Shown here: positions 1 through 9,047 of the stretch, one piece after another | Position numbering within the stretch: position 1 is the stretch's first letter | Layout of the letters: each line of letters starts with the position of its first letter | Source of the DNA: an uncultured Anaerolineae bacterium | Lineage (GTDB): Bacteria; Chloroflexota; Anaerolineae; Aggregatilineales; Phototrophicaceae | Assembly: GCA_937995825.1 (NCBI GenBank) | Contig: CALKJO010000016.1 | Coordinates: 82,370 to 146,369 of the forward strand | DNA length: 64,000 bases | Direction of reading: 5' to 3' | Position numbers and translations under genes: made by a program | The notes under the pieces: model-generated | Told to the model about the DNA's origin: nothing | Database searches by the model: none | Seen by the model: only the letters and a program-made list of their open reading frames with translations

Positions 1-172
1 GGTGCAAGTCCTGACCCGTCCGCCACAGATCGAAAAACGGCTGCTGAATCATCATCACGCCAAAGGCTTCATCGGCGGATAGGTCTTTTGCCCCCAGTTC
101 ATAAATCCGCAGCGCGAACGCCGCCAGCAGAGTCAGCGCCGCGCCGATCCAGGCCCAATTACGATGCATCAT
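1..172 (-). CDS. GT-C (GT39/PMT-like) membrane glycosyltransferase, N-terminal part only
   Basis: Only the first 57 codons lie in the window; the gene runs off the left edge. The protein begins with a short basic N-terminus, one hydrophobic helix, and then the acidic loop sequence LSADEAFG. A hydrophobic helix followed by an (A)DE(A/S) loop is the catalytic signature of GT-C transferases of the PMT/ArnT type, which move sugars from polyprenyl-phosphate carriers onto acceptors outside the membrane. The start codon overlaps the stop of the upstream GT-C gene by 4 nt (ATGA), so the two are translationally coupled. Family is inferred from this short stretch only; substrate is unknown. Confidence 0.7.
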   Translation of the reverse strand, partial: MMHRNWAWIGAALTLLAAFALRIYELGAKDLSADEAFGVMMIQQPFFDLWRTGQDLH

Positions 173-2007
173 CCGCCCGCCACCCTAACCCGACTCAATT
201 CAAGCACATCGCTGTGATCATCCAGCCGCAGCCGCGCCCCCGCCGGACGCCCATCGACCGCGCTTTCATACAGCCCGAAGCCCAGCGTATATGCGCTGGT
301 GAGCAGATCGTCCGGCAGATGCAGGCGATACTTATGGATCAGCGTCTCATCCGCGCGCCAGTCCGCCCAGGCGCAAAGCGGCTGATCGACCTGCGCCCGC
401 AGCACGCCGTCCTGATCATACAGATGTACAAATGCTGTGTAGGGCGCATCGATCTCAGCCGTCCGGCGCATGACAGCGCGAATCAGCAGCGTGTCGCCCG
501 CGCGCGCTTCATCAGGCAGCGCAGAGTCAAAGCTGACCGCGATCATCCCGCCGAAAATCGACCCCGACTCATTGCCGCGGTCGGGATCGCGTTGGAAGCG
601 GTAAATTGCGCAGCCCTCGCCGCTGATGGTCTCCAAACTGCCCCATTCGAACAGGCGCGCCGCCAGATCGGGCGTGTACGCCGTGATCGCCAGATAGTCC
701 GCGCGCGGCATCAGCCGCAGACATGCCGCCGGTTCGAACGCGATCAGCGGGCGCGCCCCCAACGTCCAGGCGCGCAGGCGCAGAATCGGGTGATCGGCGC
801 GAAACGGCGCGGCATATGCTGGCGAGTCGGTCTCCAGCGCCGCCAGCGTTTCCAGACCCGCATTCAAACGGATTTCCATCGGGGCGATCAGTGCTGGATC
901 GCGGACGTAAGCGCGGAGCATCGCCCTTGTTTCAAGGGCGGACAGCGCGATCAGCCCCACCGCCGCGATCCGCCCAACCCATGACCAGCGCCACAGCGCC
1001 CCCAGCCCCGCGCCGATCAACAGCGCCAGCGGAATCGTCAGTCCGATGGCGCGCAGCAGCGTGATCGGGCGGTTGGTCAGCGCGGCGGGCAGGATCGATA
1101 GGACAGTGAGCGCGGCAATCCCAAGCGCTGTTCGTCTCTGGCGCGCAATCAGCGCCCCCAGCCCGATCAAGGCGGGGATGGCAGTTGTGAATGTCCAGAG
1201 TGTGCCGCCTTCGAGATAATGCACATTGTCGTAAAGGGGTTCATTCCCGAACAAAACGCCGATCCAGGCTGCGATGTTGGTCATGACCTGCTTGACCGAA
1301 GTCACCGCCACCTGATCGATCCGGCTTTGCGGCGCGGCGGTCAGCGCGGCGATCAGCGGCAGGCAGACCAGCCCCGCCATCAGCGCGGCGCGCAGCGCCC
1401 CACGCCGAATACGCGGCTCACGGATCAGCCACCAGCCGATCAGCGCGCCCATGCCGATCATCCAGAAGCGCGCCGCCAGATAGGTATAGAAGGTCAGCCC
1501 GATCAGCGCGCCCGCCGTCGTCCAACCGCGATGCGTCCGCCGCGCATGAAACAGCGCCGCCAGCGCCAGCGCCCCAATCAGCGGAAAGGTGATGGCGCGG
1601 AAAGCGTGATGGCTGTGCAGCGCGTGCCAGAACTGAACCGCCAGCGCCGCCGTGACGCAGAGGGCAAAGGTCTGATCGGTGCGCCACAGTTCACGGGCGA
1701 GACGGTAGACCGCCGCGGCGGTCAGGACGCCGATCAGCGCCGCCGTAAGGCGCATCGGCAGCGCCGCGCCGCCCAAAGCTGCCAGCAGCGGAGTTAGCAG
1801 CCACATCCACAGCCCTTCTCGACCGTAGTTGTCCGGGAAATAGACCTGAAAGCGGGGGATATGAATCAGCGATACGGCATCGACGCCGTATGCCGCTTCA
1901 TCGTGATGCAGCATGGCGCGCATCGACGCAAGCTCAGCAAAACGCAGCGCCGCCGCCAGCAGCAGAACGAGCGCGATCTCCAGCCAGCGGCGCGCGCCCA
2001 TGCTCAT
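169..2007 (-). CDS. GT-C family (GT39/PMT-like) membrane glycosyltransferase with C-terminal beta domain
   Basis: 612 residues. The first helix is followed by HHDEAAYGVD, the acidic loop typical of polyprenyl-phosphate-dependent GT-C transferases; about ten more hydrophobic segments follow up to roughly residue 370. The last ~130 residues are soluble and beta-rich (FVHLYDQDG, LGFGLYES), a periplasm-side domain often found behind such transferases in Chloroflexota. Expected role: adding sugars to a cell-surface glycan or protein. The ATG at 2007 overlaps the stop of the upstream sugar transferase by one base (TGATG), and its own stop overlaps the next GT-C gene, so it belongs to an envelope-glycan operon. 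A TTG one codon earlier is a possible but less likely start. Substrate cannot be told from sequence. Confidence 0.85.
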   Translation of the reverse strand: MSMGARRWLEIALVLLLAAALRFAELASMRAMLHHDEAAYGVDAVSLIHIPRFQVYFPDNYGREGLWMWLLTPLLAALGGAALPMRLTAALIGVLTAAAVYRLARELWRTDQTFALCVTAALAVQFWHALHSHHAFRAITFPLIGALALAALFHARRTHRGWTTAGALIGLTFYTYLAARFWMIGMGALIGWWLIREPRIRRGALRAALMAGLVCLPLIAALTAAPQSRIDQVAVTSVKQVMTNIAAWIGVLFGNEPLYDNVHYLEGGTLWTFTTAIPALIGLGALIARQRRTALGIAALTVLSILPAALTNRPITLLRAIGLTIPLALLIGAGLGALWRWSWVGRIAAVGLIALSALETRAMLRAYVRDPALIAPMEIRLNAGLETLAALETDSPAYAAPFRADHPILRLRAWTLGARPLIAFEPAACLRLMPRADYLAITAYTPDLAARLFEWGSLETISGEGCAIYRFQRDPDRGNESGSIFGGMIAVSFDSALPDEARAGDTLLIRAVMRRTAEIDAPYTAFVHLYDQDGVLRAQVDQPLCAWADWRADETLIHKYRLHLPDDLLTSAYTLGFGLYESAVDGRPAGARLRLDDHSDVLELSRVRVAGG

Positions 2008-3542
2008 CAATAGGCGTTCTTATCGCGGTTAAGGACGATGTTGAGGATGGTGCGGATGATGATCTTGATGTCGAGCCAGAGCGACCAGTTTTCAACATAC
2101 CAAAGATCGTAGGAGGTGCGCTCCGCAATCGACGTGTCGCCGCGCAGCCCGTTGACCTGCGCCCAGCCAGTCATGCCGGCTTTTTCGCGGTGGCGTTCCA
2201 TGTAGCGCGGGATGCGCTCGCGGAACTGCTGGACATAGATCGGGCGCTCCGGTCGCGGACCCACCAGCGACATTTCACCCAGAAAGACATTGATCAACTG
2301 CGGGATTTCGTCCCAACTGGTGCGGCGCATGAACGCGCCGATCTTGGTGACGCGGGGATCATTTGGCACTGTCCAGCCGGGTCCGGCTGCTTCCGCGTCG
2401 ATGCGCATCGAGCGGAACTTGATCATCTGGAAAGGACGCCCGTCCAGTCCCATGCGCTCTTGCGTGTAAAAGACCGGTCCCGGCGACTCCAGCCGGATCA
2501 AGAGCGCGGTCAGCAGCAGAAATGGCGACAGCAGCACCAAACCAACCGTCGCACCGACCAGATCGAGTCCCCGTTTGAGGCTCAGCTTCCAGCCGCGCAG
2601 CGCGATGTCGCGCACGGTCACCAGCGGCGTTCCGCCGACTTCATCCACGCTGATGTCGCCAGAGACGTATGCCAGCATATCGGGATAGACCTTAATGTCC
2701 ACCCGTCCGCGCCGGCACGCGCTGATGAGGGCGATCAGCTCATTCCGGTGCGCCTCTGGCAGCGCGATGATCACCTGCTCAACGGCATACGCGTCGATCA
2801 GAAAGGGCAGATCGGCATAAACGCCCAGCATCGGGATGCCGAGGCTGTTGGCTTCCTTGCGCGGCGGCGCGCTGCTGACCATCCCCACGACATTGTAGCC
2901 AAGCGTGGGATAAGCTTTGATCTTACGCGCCAGATCGCGGGCGACTTTGCCCCCGCCGACGATCAGCAGGTTATCGCGCTCAATGCCGCGCTGACGCAGC
3001 CAGCGCCGCAGACCCCAGTGCAGTTCGCGTCCCAGCACGACCAGGATCACGCTGAACATCAGGACGTAAAAGAACAGACTGCGCGGATAATCAATCGGGT
3101 CGAATGACGTATTCTTGAAAATGATCTCCTGCAGACCGTTGACGATCAGCGCGCCGATGGTGACCAGCCCCAGCACGTTGCGCGCCTGATCAATCCGGCT
3201 GACCACGCGCGGCAGATGATACAGGCGTGAAAGGTAAAAAATGGAGACGATCGTCGCAGTATGGAGGATGAGTGTTGGTATATATCCGGCAAACGCGGGC
3301 TGGCTGTTTGGGATGGAAAACAGCGGCAGGTTCATGCGCGCCCAGTAGCCGAGCAGAAATGCCAGGCTGAGCATTGCCACGTCGATCAGCACTAGCAGCG
3401 CGCCCATGAGGGTTTTGACGCGCCGCATGCGCCGCGACACCGGATCGACCGCGTAAATCTGCGCAGTGCTGCAGCTCGACGGAGTCGACGCCGCGCCAGC
3501 CGCCTCTAGATAGAGAGCGTGCGGCTTCAGATCGATCCTCAC
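2007..3542 (-). CDS. Undecaprenyl-phosphate sugar phosphotransferase (WcaJ/WbaP-type)
   Basis: 511 residues from the chosen GTG. N-terminal half: four to five membrane helices, then a nucleotide-binding-like CoA_binding_3 region (LLIVGGGKVARDLA). C-terminal third is the bacterial sugar transferase domain, with KRGLDLVGA, the membrane-reentrant helix, SPGPVFYTQERMG, IKFRSMR, RRTSWDEIPQLINV and VGPRPERP. The family transfers a sugar-1-phosphate from a nucleotide sugar to undecaprenyl phosphate, the first step of exopolysaccharide or O-unit synthesis. The GTG at 3542 makes a 4-nt GTGA overlap with the upstream GT2 gene, matching the coupling style here; an ATG at 3428 (473 aa) is the alternative, and neither has a good ribosome site. 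A second paralogue lies at 55710-57101. Confidence 0.85.
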   Translation of the reverse strand: MRIDLKPHALYLEAAGAASTPSSCSTAQIYAVDPVSRRMRRVKTLMGALLVLIDVAMLSLAFLLGYWARMNLPLFSIPNSQPAFAGYIPTLILHTATIVSIFYLSRLYHLPRVVSRIDQARNVLGLVTIGALIVNGLQEIIFKNTSFDPIDYPRSLFFYVLMFSVILVVLGRELHWGLRRWLRQRGIERDNLLIVGGGKVARDLARKIKAYPTLGYNVVGMVSSAPPRKEANSLGIPMLGVYADLPFLIDAYAVEQVIIALPEAHRNELIALISACRRGRVDIKVYPDMLAYVSGDISVDEVGGTPLVTVRDIALRGWKLSLKRGLDLVGATVGLVLLSPFLLLTALLIRLESPGPVFYTQERMGLDGRPFQMIKFRSMRIDAEAAGPGWTVPNDPRVTKIGAFMRRTSWDEIPQLINVFLGEMSLVGPRPERPIYVQQFRERIPRYMERHREKAGMTGWAQVNGLRGDTSIAERTSYDLWYVENWSLWLDIKIIIRTILNIVLNRDKNAY

Positions 3543-4465
3543 AGGCGGGTCACTGCCTTCCGGCGCATTTCGCCCCATATCCCTCTGCCGCCCTTCACAA
3601 GCAGCGCCGCCATGACGAGGCTGTGAAGCCAGAATGGAGTCTGCGCGCGATAATGTTTTCGGTAAAAGATCAGCATGGCGCGCCAGAATTCGAACTGTGC
3701 GCGCCTGCTTTGTCGACTGGCGGCGCGCTTGACGTGCTTGACCACGACCTGAGGATGATAGACGATGCGCCAGCCCGCGCTTTTGATTCGATGCGCCCAA
3801 TCGATGTCTTCTCCATACATGAAAAACTGCTCATCAAGCAGACCGACCGCCATCAGCGCCTCACGGCGCACCTGCATAAACGCACCGACCACCGAGTCAA
3901 CGTCGATCTCCACGTTCGGCGAAATATAGGTCATATTATAGCGCGCGAAACGGGGGCTGTTGGGGAACAGCTTGCCCAACCCGATAAAATGATAGAACGA
4001 CACCAGCGGCGTCGGGAAGCTGCGCCGGCACGCCTTATCCAAATCACCGTTGGGCAGCACCAGCTTGGGTCCCGCCGCGCCCACGTCGGGGTGGGCGTCC
4101 ATGAAACGGATCATGTTGATCAGCGCATCCGGTGGGACTTCTGTATCGGGGTTGAGCAGTAAGGCATAGCGCGGGGTATCCGCGCCGCGCCGCGCGTTCG
4201 CCTGATTGTCAAAGCCGAGCGCGCGCAGTCCGAGATTATTGCCATAGGAATAGCCGCCGTTGTGCGGGCTGCGAATCAAGCGGACGCGCGGGTCATGCGC
4301 AGCAAATTCCGCTTCTACCCTCTCGGCGCTGCCATCCGTGGAGGCATTATCGACAACGATCACCCGAAATGTGAAATCGCCCCGGCTCGCCAACACAGTT
4401 TGCAGGCAGGTTCGCAGCAGGTCGCAGGTGTTCCAGTTCAGGATGACGATCCCTAAATCGAGCAT
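3539..4465 (-). CDS. Glycosyltransferase family 2 (rhamnosyltransferase-like)
   Basis: 308 residues of GT-A fold. The start LGIVILNWNTCDLL and VIVVDNASTDGS are the GT2 nucleotide-binding strands; LLNPDTEVPPDAL carries the acidic metal-binding motif; FMYGEDIDWAHRIK near residue 215 is the ED-W acceptor-side motif typical of WbbL-like rhamnosyl or galactofuranosyl transferases. A basic C-terminus with one hydrophobic stretch suggests membrane association. ATG at 4465 follows a G-rich ribosome site. It precedes and overlaps the sugar-phosphate transferase, so it probably extends the glycan begun by that enzyme. Donor sugar unknown. Confidence 0.9.
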   Translation of the reverse strand: MLDLGIVILNWNTCDLLRTCLQTVLASRGDFTFRVIVVDNASTDGSAERVEAEFAAHDPRVRLIRSPHNGGYSYGNNLGLRALGFDNQANARRGADTPRYALLLNPDTEVPPDALINMIRFMDAHPDVGAAGPKLVLPNGDLDKACRRSFPTPLVSFYHFIGLGKLFPNSPRFARYNMTYISPNVEIDVDSVVGAFMQVRREALMAVGLLDEQFFMYGEDIDWAHRIKSAGWRIVYHPQVVVKHVKRAASRQSRRAQFEFWRAMLIFYRKHYRAQTPFWLHSLVMAALLVKGGRGIWGEMRRKAVTRL

Positions 4466-4534
4466 GATCGCTGTCTACCCCCAAGTTGGATTTTACCACG
4501 CCAGGCACAAATGCCAATCGGCGTTGGCTGAGCG

Positions 4535-6067
4535 TCAGGCAGTCGGCAGCGTGCGCAGCGGCGCGCCCTGGATGGCAGCGCGCAGCGCCTGCCGATCATC
4601 CCAGGGATACTCGACTGTGCCGAACGCCATGCTCTGCTCATGCCCCTTGCCCAGCGCCATCACCACATCACCCGCCCGCGCCAGCGCGCACGCCCGCGCC
4701 AGCGCCATGCCGCGGTCTGGCACACGGTGAAAGCTGACGCCCTCGACTCCGCCCGCTTCAAGCGCTGCCTCCGCCATCGTCGCCAGAATGTCATCAAGCG
4801 ACTCGGTGCGTGGGTCTTCAGCGGTGAAGATGCAGACATCCGCCAGTCGAAGCGCGGTTTGCGGCATCATCCGGCGCTTTTCGACATCGCGCAGCCCGGC
4901 GCATCCGAACACCGCGATCACCCGACCGCCAGCGCCGACCATCGCCCGCCCTGCCTCCAGCGCATTTTTGAGCGCATTGGGCGTGTGCGCAAAGTCCACC
5001 AGCGCCAGGTAATCCTGCCCGGCATCGACGCGCTCCAGCCGCCCAGGGATCGCCCTCACGCGCCTGATCCCACGCTCGATGAACTCGATGGGGGCATCCA
5101 GCGCGCGCGCCGCGCTGATCGCTGCCAGCATGTTTGCCAGATTGAACTGCCCGACCAGCTCGGACTGGATCGCAAAATCGACCTCGTCATGATGGGCGAA
5201 GAAATGCGTCATGCCCGGCTGATACACAATGCGTGACGCGGTCACATCCGCCGGCTGGCTCAGCCCATAGCGCAGGACGCGATCCGCCGGAAATGCCGCG
5301 AAGAATTCGGCGTTGGCATCATCCGCGTTGATGACCGCCGTCTTGGTGACGCCCGCTTTGCGCTCCGACTCACCCAACATCGCGAACATCCGCCCTTTGG
5401 CGGCGCGGTACGCCTCAAATGTCCTGTGATAATCGAGATGCTCATGCGTCAGGTTGGTCAGCACAGCGAGATCGAGATCGATGCCGTTCAAGCGCCCTTG
5501 CGCCAGCCCGTGGCTGGTCATTTCAACGACAGCATAATTCAGTCCATTGGCGACCATCTGCGCCAGCAGCGCCTGCGTCTGCGGCGCGCCCGGCGTGGTC
5601 ACATGCAGTCCGGTCTCGACGGTTGCGCCGCCCAGATCGGCGGCAATCGTGCTGATCAGCCCGGCTTTGCCGCCGCTGACTTCATGCAGGATTGCGTGGA
5701 TCAGGGTGCTGGTGGTGGTCTTGCCATCTGTGCCGGTGACGCCGATCACCGTCAGCCGCCGCGAAGGGAAGCCGTGATACGCCGCCGCCAGCCAGCCGAG
5801 CGCTTCCTGCGCATTCTCGACGCGCGCATACGGCACAGGCAGACCGCGCAGGTCACGCTCGCCAACAACCGCTGCTGCGCCGCGCGCGATGGCGTCGGGG
5901 ATGAAGCGGTGTCCATCGGTGGACAAGCCTGCTCTGGCGACGAAAACGCCGCCCGGCGCAACCTCAAAGTTGGACTCGACAATCGGCGCGGTGATCGGCG
6001 TGTGTGGAGCGCCGATCAGTTCAAAAGGCTGTCGAAGCGCGGTGAATAAGTCGGCGAAGCGCATCAT
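4535..6067 (-). CDS. murE: UDP-N-acetylmuramyl-tripeptide synthetase (MurE)
   Basis: 510 residues, normal Mur-ligase length. Adds the third amino acid to UDP-MurNAc-L-Ala-D-Glu in cytoplasmic peptidoglycan synthesis. Visible: N-terminal UDP-binding domain, P-loop GTDGKTTT at residues 112-119, HVTTP, EMTSHGLAQGRL (variant of EVSSHAL), LTNLTHEHLDYH, and C-terminal GKGHE. In the pocket that selects the amino acid, meso-DAP enzymes have D-N-P-R; here the motif reads EDPRTES, keeping the Arg but not the Asn, so the substrate (DAP, ornithine or lysine) is uncertain. ATG codons at 6067 and 6064 are both possible. A terminator ends only 4 nt upstream of the start, so murE probably has its own (leaderless or very short leader) transcript or depends on readthrough. 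Confidence 0.92.
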   Translation of the reverse strand: MMRFADLFTALRQPFELIGAPHTPITAPIVESNFEVAPGGVFVARAGLSTDGHRFIPDAIARGAAAVVGERDLRGLPVPYARVENAQEALGWLAAAYHGFPSRRLTVIGVTGTDGKTTTSTLIHAILHEVSGGKAGLISTIAADLGGATVETGLHVTTPGAPQTQALLAQMVANGLNYAVVEMTSHGLAQGRLNGIDLDLAVLTNLTHEHLDYHRTFEAYRAAKGRMFAMLGESERKAGVTKTAVINADDANAEFFAAFPADRVLRYGLSQPADVTASRIVYQPGMTHFFAHHDEVDFAIQSELVGQFNLANMLAAISAARALDAPIEFIERGIRRVRAIPGRLERVDAGQDYLALVDFAHTPNALKNALEAGRAMVGAGGRVIAVFGCAGLRDVEKRRMMPQTALRLADVCIFTAEDPRTESLDDILATMAEAALEAGGVEGVSFHRVPDRGMALARACALARAGDVVMALGKGHEQSMAFGTVEYPWDDRQALRAAIQGAPLRTLPTA

Positions 6068-6071
6068 GTCT

Positions 6072-6116
6072 GAAAAAACAAAAGCCGCAGAGTCGGCAGT
6101 GTAGCTCTGCGGCTTT
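6072..6116 (-). terminator. Intrinsic terminator of the atp (F0) operon
   Basis: Perfect 12-bp inverted repeat, AAAGCCGCAGAG at 6081-6092 and CTCTGCGGCTTT at 6105-6116, with a 12-nt loop. On the minus strand it is followed by a U-rich run (TGTTTTTT, 6080-6073). It lies 12 bp after the b/delta gene and directly before the murE start codon. Confidence 0.9.
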
Positions 6117-6128
6117 GCAATTTTTGAA

Positions 6129-6974
6129 CTAACGCAGCCGTCCTGCGAGCGCGTTCAGATTGCTGCGGACGCTGCCATCGACGACGCGATCCTGCGCCTG
6201 AATGACCAAGCCGCCTAGGATCGACGGATCGACCGTGTAGGTGATCGCGCTTGCGCCGGTCTCCGCTTGAATGCGCGCCTTCTCCTCTTCGGAGAGCGGC
6301 ATGGCGCTGATCACGGTGATCGCGCCGCTCAAGGCGCGGGCGTCCGCCGGGACTTTGGCGAAGAAATCGTTGATCAACGCCTGCTGACGCTGCTGATCGA
6401 GGTTCTCCCCGATCAGGCGCTGCGCGACGGCAATTGAAATGGCAGCGACCTGCGAGCGCAGTTCACCGAGCTGGCGGTCGCGTTCGGCGGTCGCGGCGGC
6501 GCGGGCTTCGGCGCGAATGCGCTCCGCTTCAGCGCGCGCCTCGGCTTCAATCGCTTTGCCGACTTCCTCAGCGCGCCCGCGCGCCTCCTCGATCAGGCGC
6601 TGGACATCAGCGCGGGCTTCGGCGCGAATTTTCTCCGCCTCAGCCTCGGCATTTCGGCGCGCATTGGCAGCGGCGGCGGCGTCCTCTAGACCCTTCTGGA
6701 TTTTCGCGGCGCGGCTGTCGAGCATATTCATCAGCGGACGCCATAAAAAGACGCTCACGATGACGAAGATGATCAGGAAGTGAAGAATCTGCGAGACTAG
6801 GAAGCCCGTGTTCAAGCCCAGCGGCGTCAGCGGGTTGGTGGCGGCTTCAGCGGCGGGTTCCGCCGCGGCGGCTGCCTCACCCTCTTGAGCGAACACGACC
6901 GCCGTCGAGAACGCCGCTCCCACCACCAGGACAACGATCAGCAGCAGGCGTTTCATCAGCATCGACTGTTTCAT
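6129..6974 (-). CDS. atpF: ATP synthase b subunit fused to the C-terminal domain of delta
   Basis: 281 residues; ordinary b subunits have about 160. Order: N-terminal hydrophobic, signal-like segment ending near AQEG; Ala/Glu-rich spacer; membrane helix around residues 60-80 followed by WRPLMNMLDSR as in b subunits; long Ala/Arg/Glu coiled coil (peripheral stalk) to about 200; then a ~75-residue tail with TVISAMPLSEEEKARI, YTVDPSILGGLVIQ and VVDGSVRSNL, which is the C-terminal part of the F1 delta/OSCP subunit. The N-terminal helical domain of delta, which contacts alpha, is not recognisable. ATG at 6974 follows AGGAG at 9 nt; a TTG just upstream is rejected. Last gene before the terminator; no separate atpH and no F1 genes are present in this window. 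Confidence 0.88.
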   Translation of the reverse strand: MKQSMLMKRLLLIVVLVVGAAFSTAVVFAQEGEAAAAAEPAAEAATNPLTPLGLNTGFLVSQILHFLIIFVIVSVFLWRPLMNMLDSRAAKIQKGLEDAAAAANARRNAEAEAEKIRAEARADVQRLIEEARGRAEEVGKAIEAEARAEAERIRAEARAAATAERDRQLGELRSQVAAISIAVAQRLIGENLDQQRQQALINDFFAKVPADARALSGAITVISAMPLSEEEKARIQAETGASAITYTVDPSILGGLVIQAQDRVVDGSVRSNLNALAGRLR

Positions 6975-6994
6975 CAAAGAACGCTCCTGTCGGA

Positions 6995-8541
<1,547 letters not shown>

Positions 8542-8608
8542 CACGGCGCTCCTTTACTGTCCGCTGAGAGATGCGGCGCGGGGCTGCATCTCGCAGATAG
8601 AAATAATC

Positions 8609-8896
8609 TCAAAGTTCACCCTCCTCGTGTGTCCGTTCATCCGATACTGCTTGTGTCTGAATTCGATTGACCGAACCCAGCACGATCCGCACCATGAGAA
8701 AGAGCGTCAGCGGCACGCTGCCCACCAGCAGCAAAACCGTGAATAAGCCGCGTCGCCCGCTCTGCGCGTCGAGCCACAAACCCACAACCAGCGCCACCAT
8801 GATGATCAGGATGGTGACACAGCCCGCCTGAGCCGCCAGCGCCGCCAGCGCCAGATTGCGCACGCGCGGCGAATGCTGTCCCTTACGTTGGCTCAC
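8609..8896 (-). CDS. AtpZ/AtpI-like F0F1 accessory membrane protein
   Basis: 95 residues with two membrane helices. The pattern ALVVGLWLDAQSGRRGLF joins the helices and matches the ATPase_gene1 (AtpZ-like) family, small proteins encoded at the head of atp operons and linked to F0 assembly or Mg2+/Ca2+ uptake. It is the first gene of the atp operon, 67 nt before atpB. The start is a GTG (codons Met-Ser-Gln-Arg) without a clear ribosome site, so the exact start is uncertain. Assignment rests on length, helix pattern, linker and gene position. Confidence 0.75.
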   Translation of the reverse strand: MSQRKGQHSPRVRNLALAALAAQAGCVTILIIMVALVVGLWLDAQSGRRGLFTVLLLVGSVPLTLFLMVRIVLGSVNRIQTQAVSDERTHEEGEL

Positions 8897-8925
8897 TTGG
8901 GTTTGCCCAGCTCACAACCTTGCGC

Positions 8926-8955
8926 ATTTTATCACAAGCATTTGAAAAAGCACAA
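8926..8955 (-). promoter_or_regulatory. Probable sigma70-type promoter of the atp operon
   Basis: On the minus strand: -35 TTGTGC (8955-8950), 18-bp spacer, -10 TAAAAT (8931-8926). It lies 30 bp before the first atp gene, in an AT-rich gap just after the nuo terminator. Confidence 0.6.
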
Positions 8956-9004
8956 AATTTTGCCGCCTCAGCATTCTTTAAGATCGGTCAAAGAAAGTCA
9001 AGGG

Positions 9005-9033
9005 GCTGGGGCATGAAATCTCATGCCCCCAGC
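9005..9033 (-). terminator. Terminator of the nuo operon
   Basis: Inverted repeat GCTGGGGCATGA (9005-9016) and TCATGCCCCCAGC (9021-9033), almost perfect with one extra C. It lies 15 bp after the nuoN stop and is followed on the minus strand by a T-rich stretch rather than a pure U run. Confidence 0.7.
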
Positions 9034-9047
9034 GCAGACCATGACCG

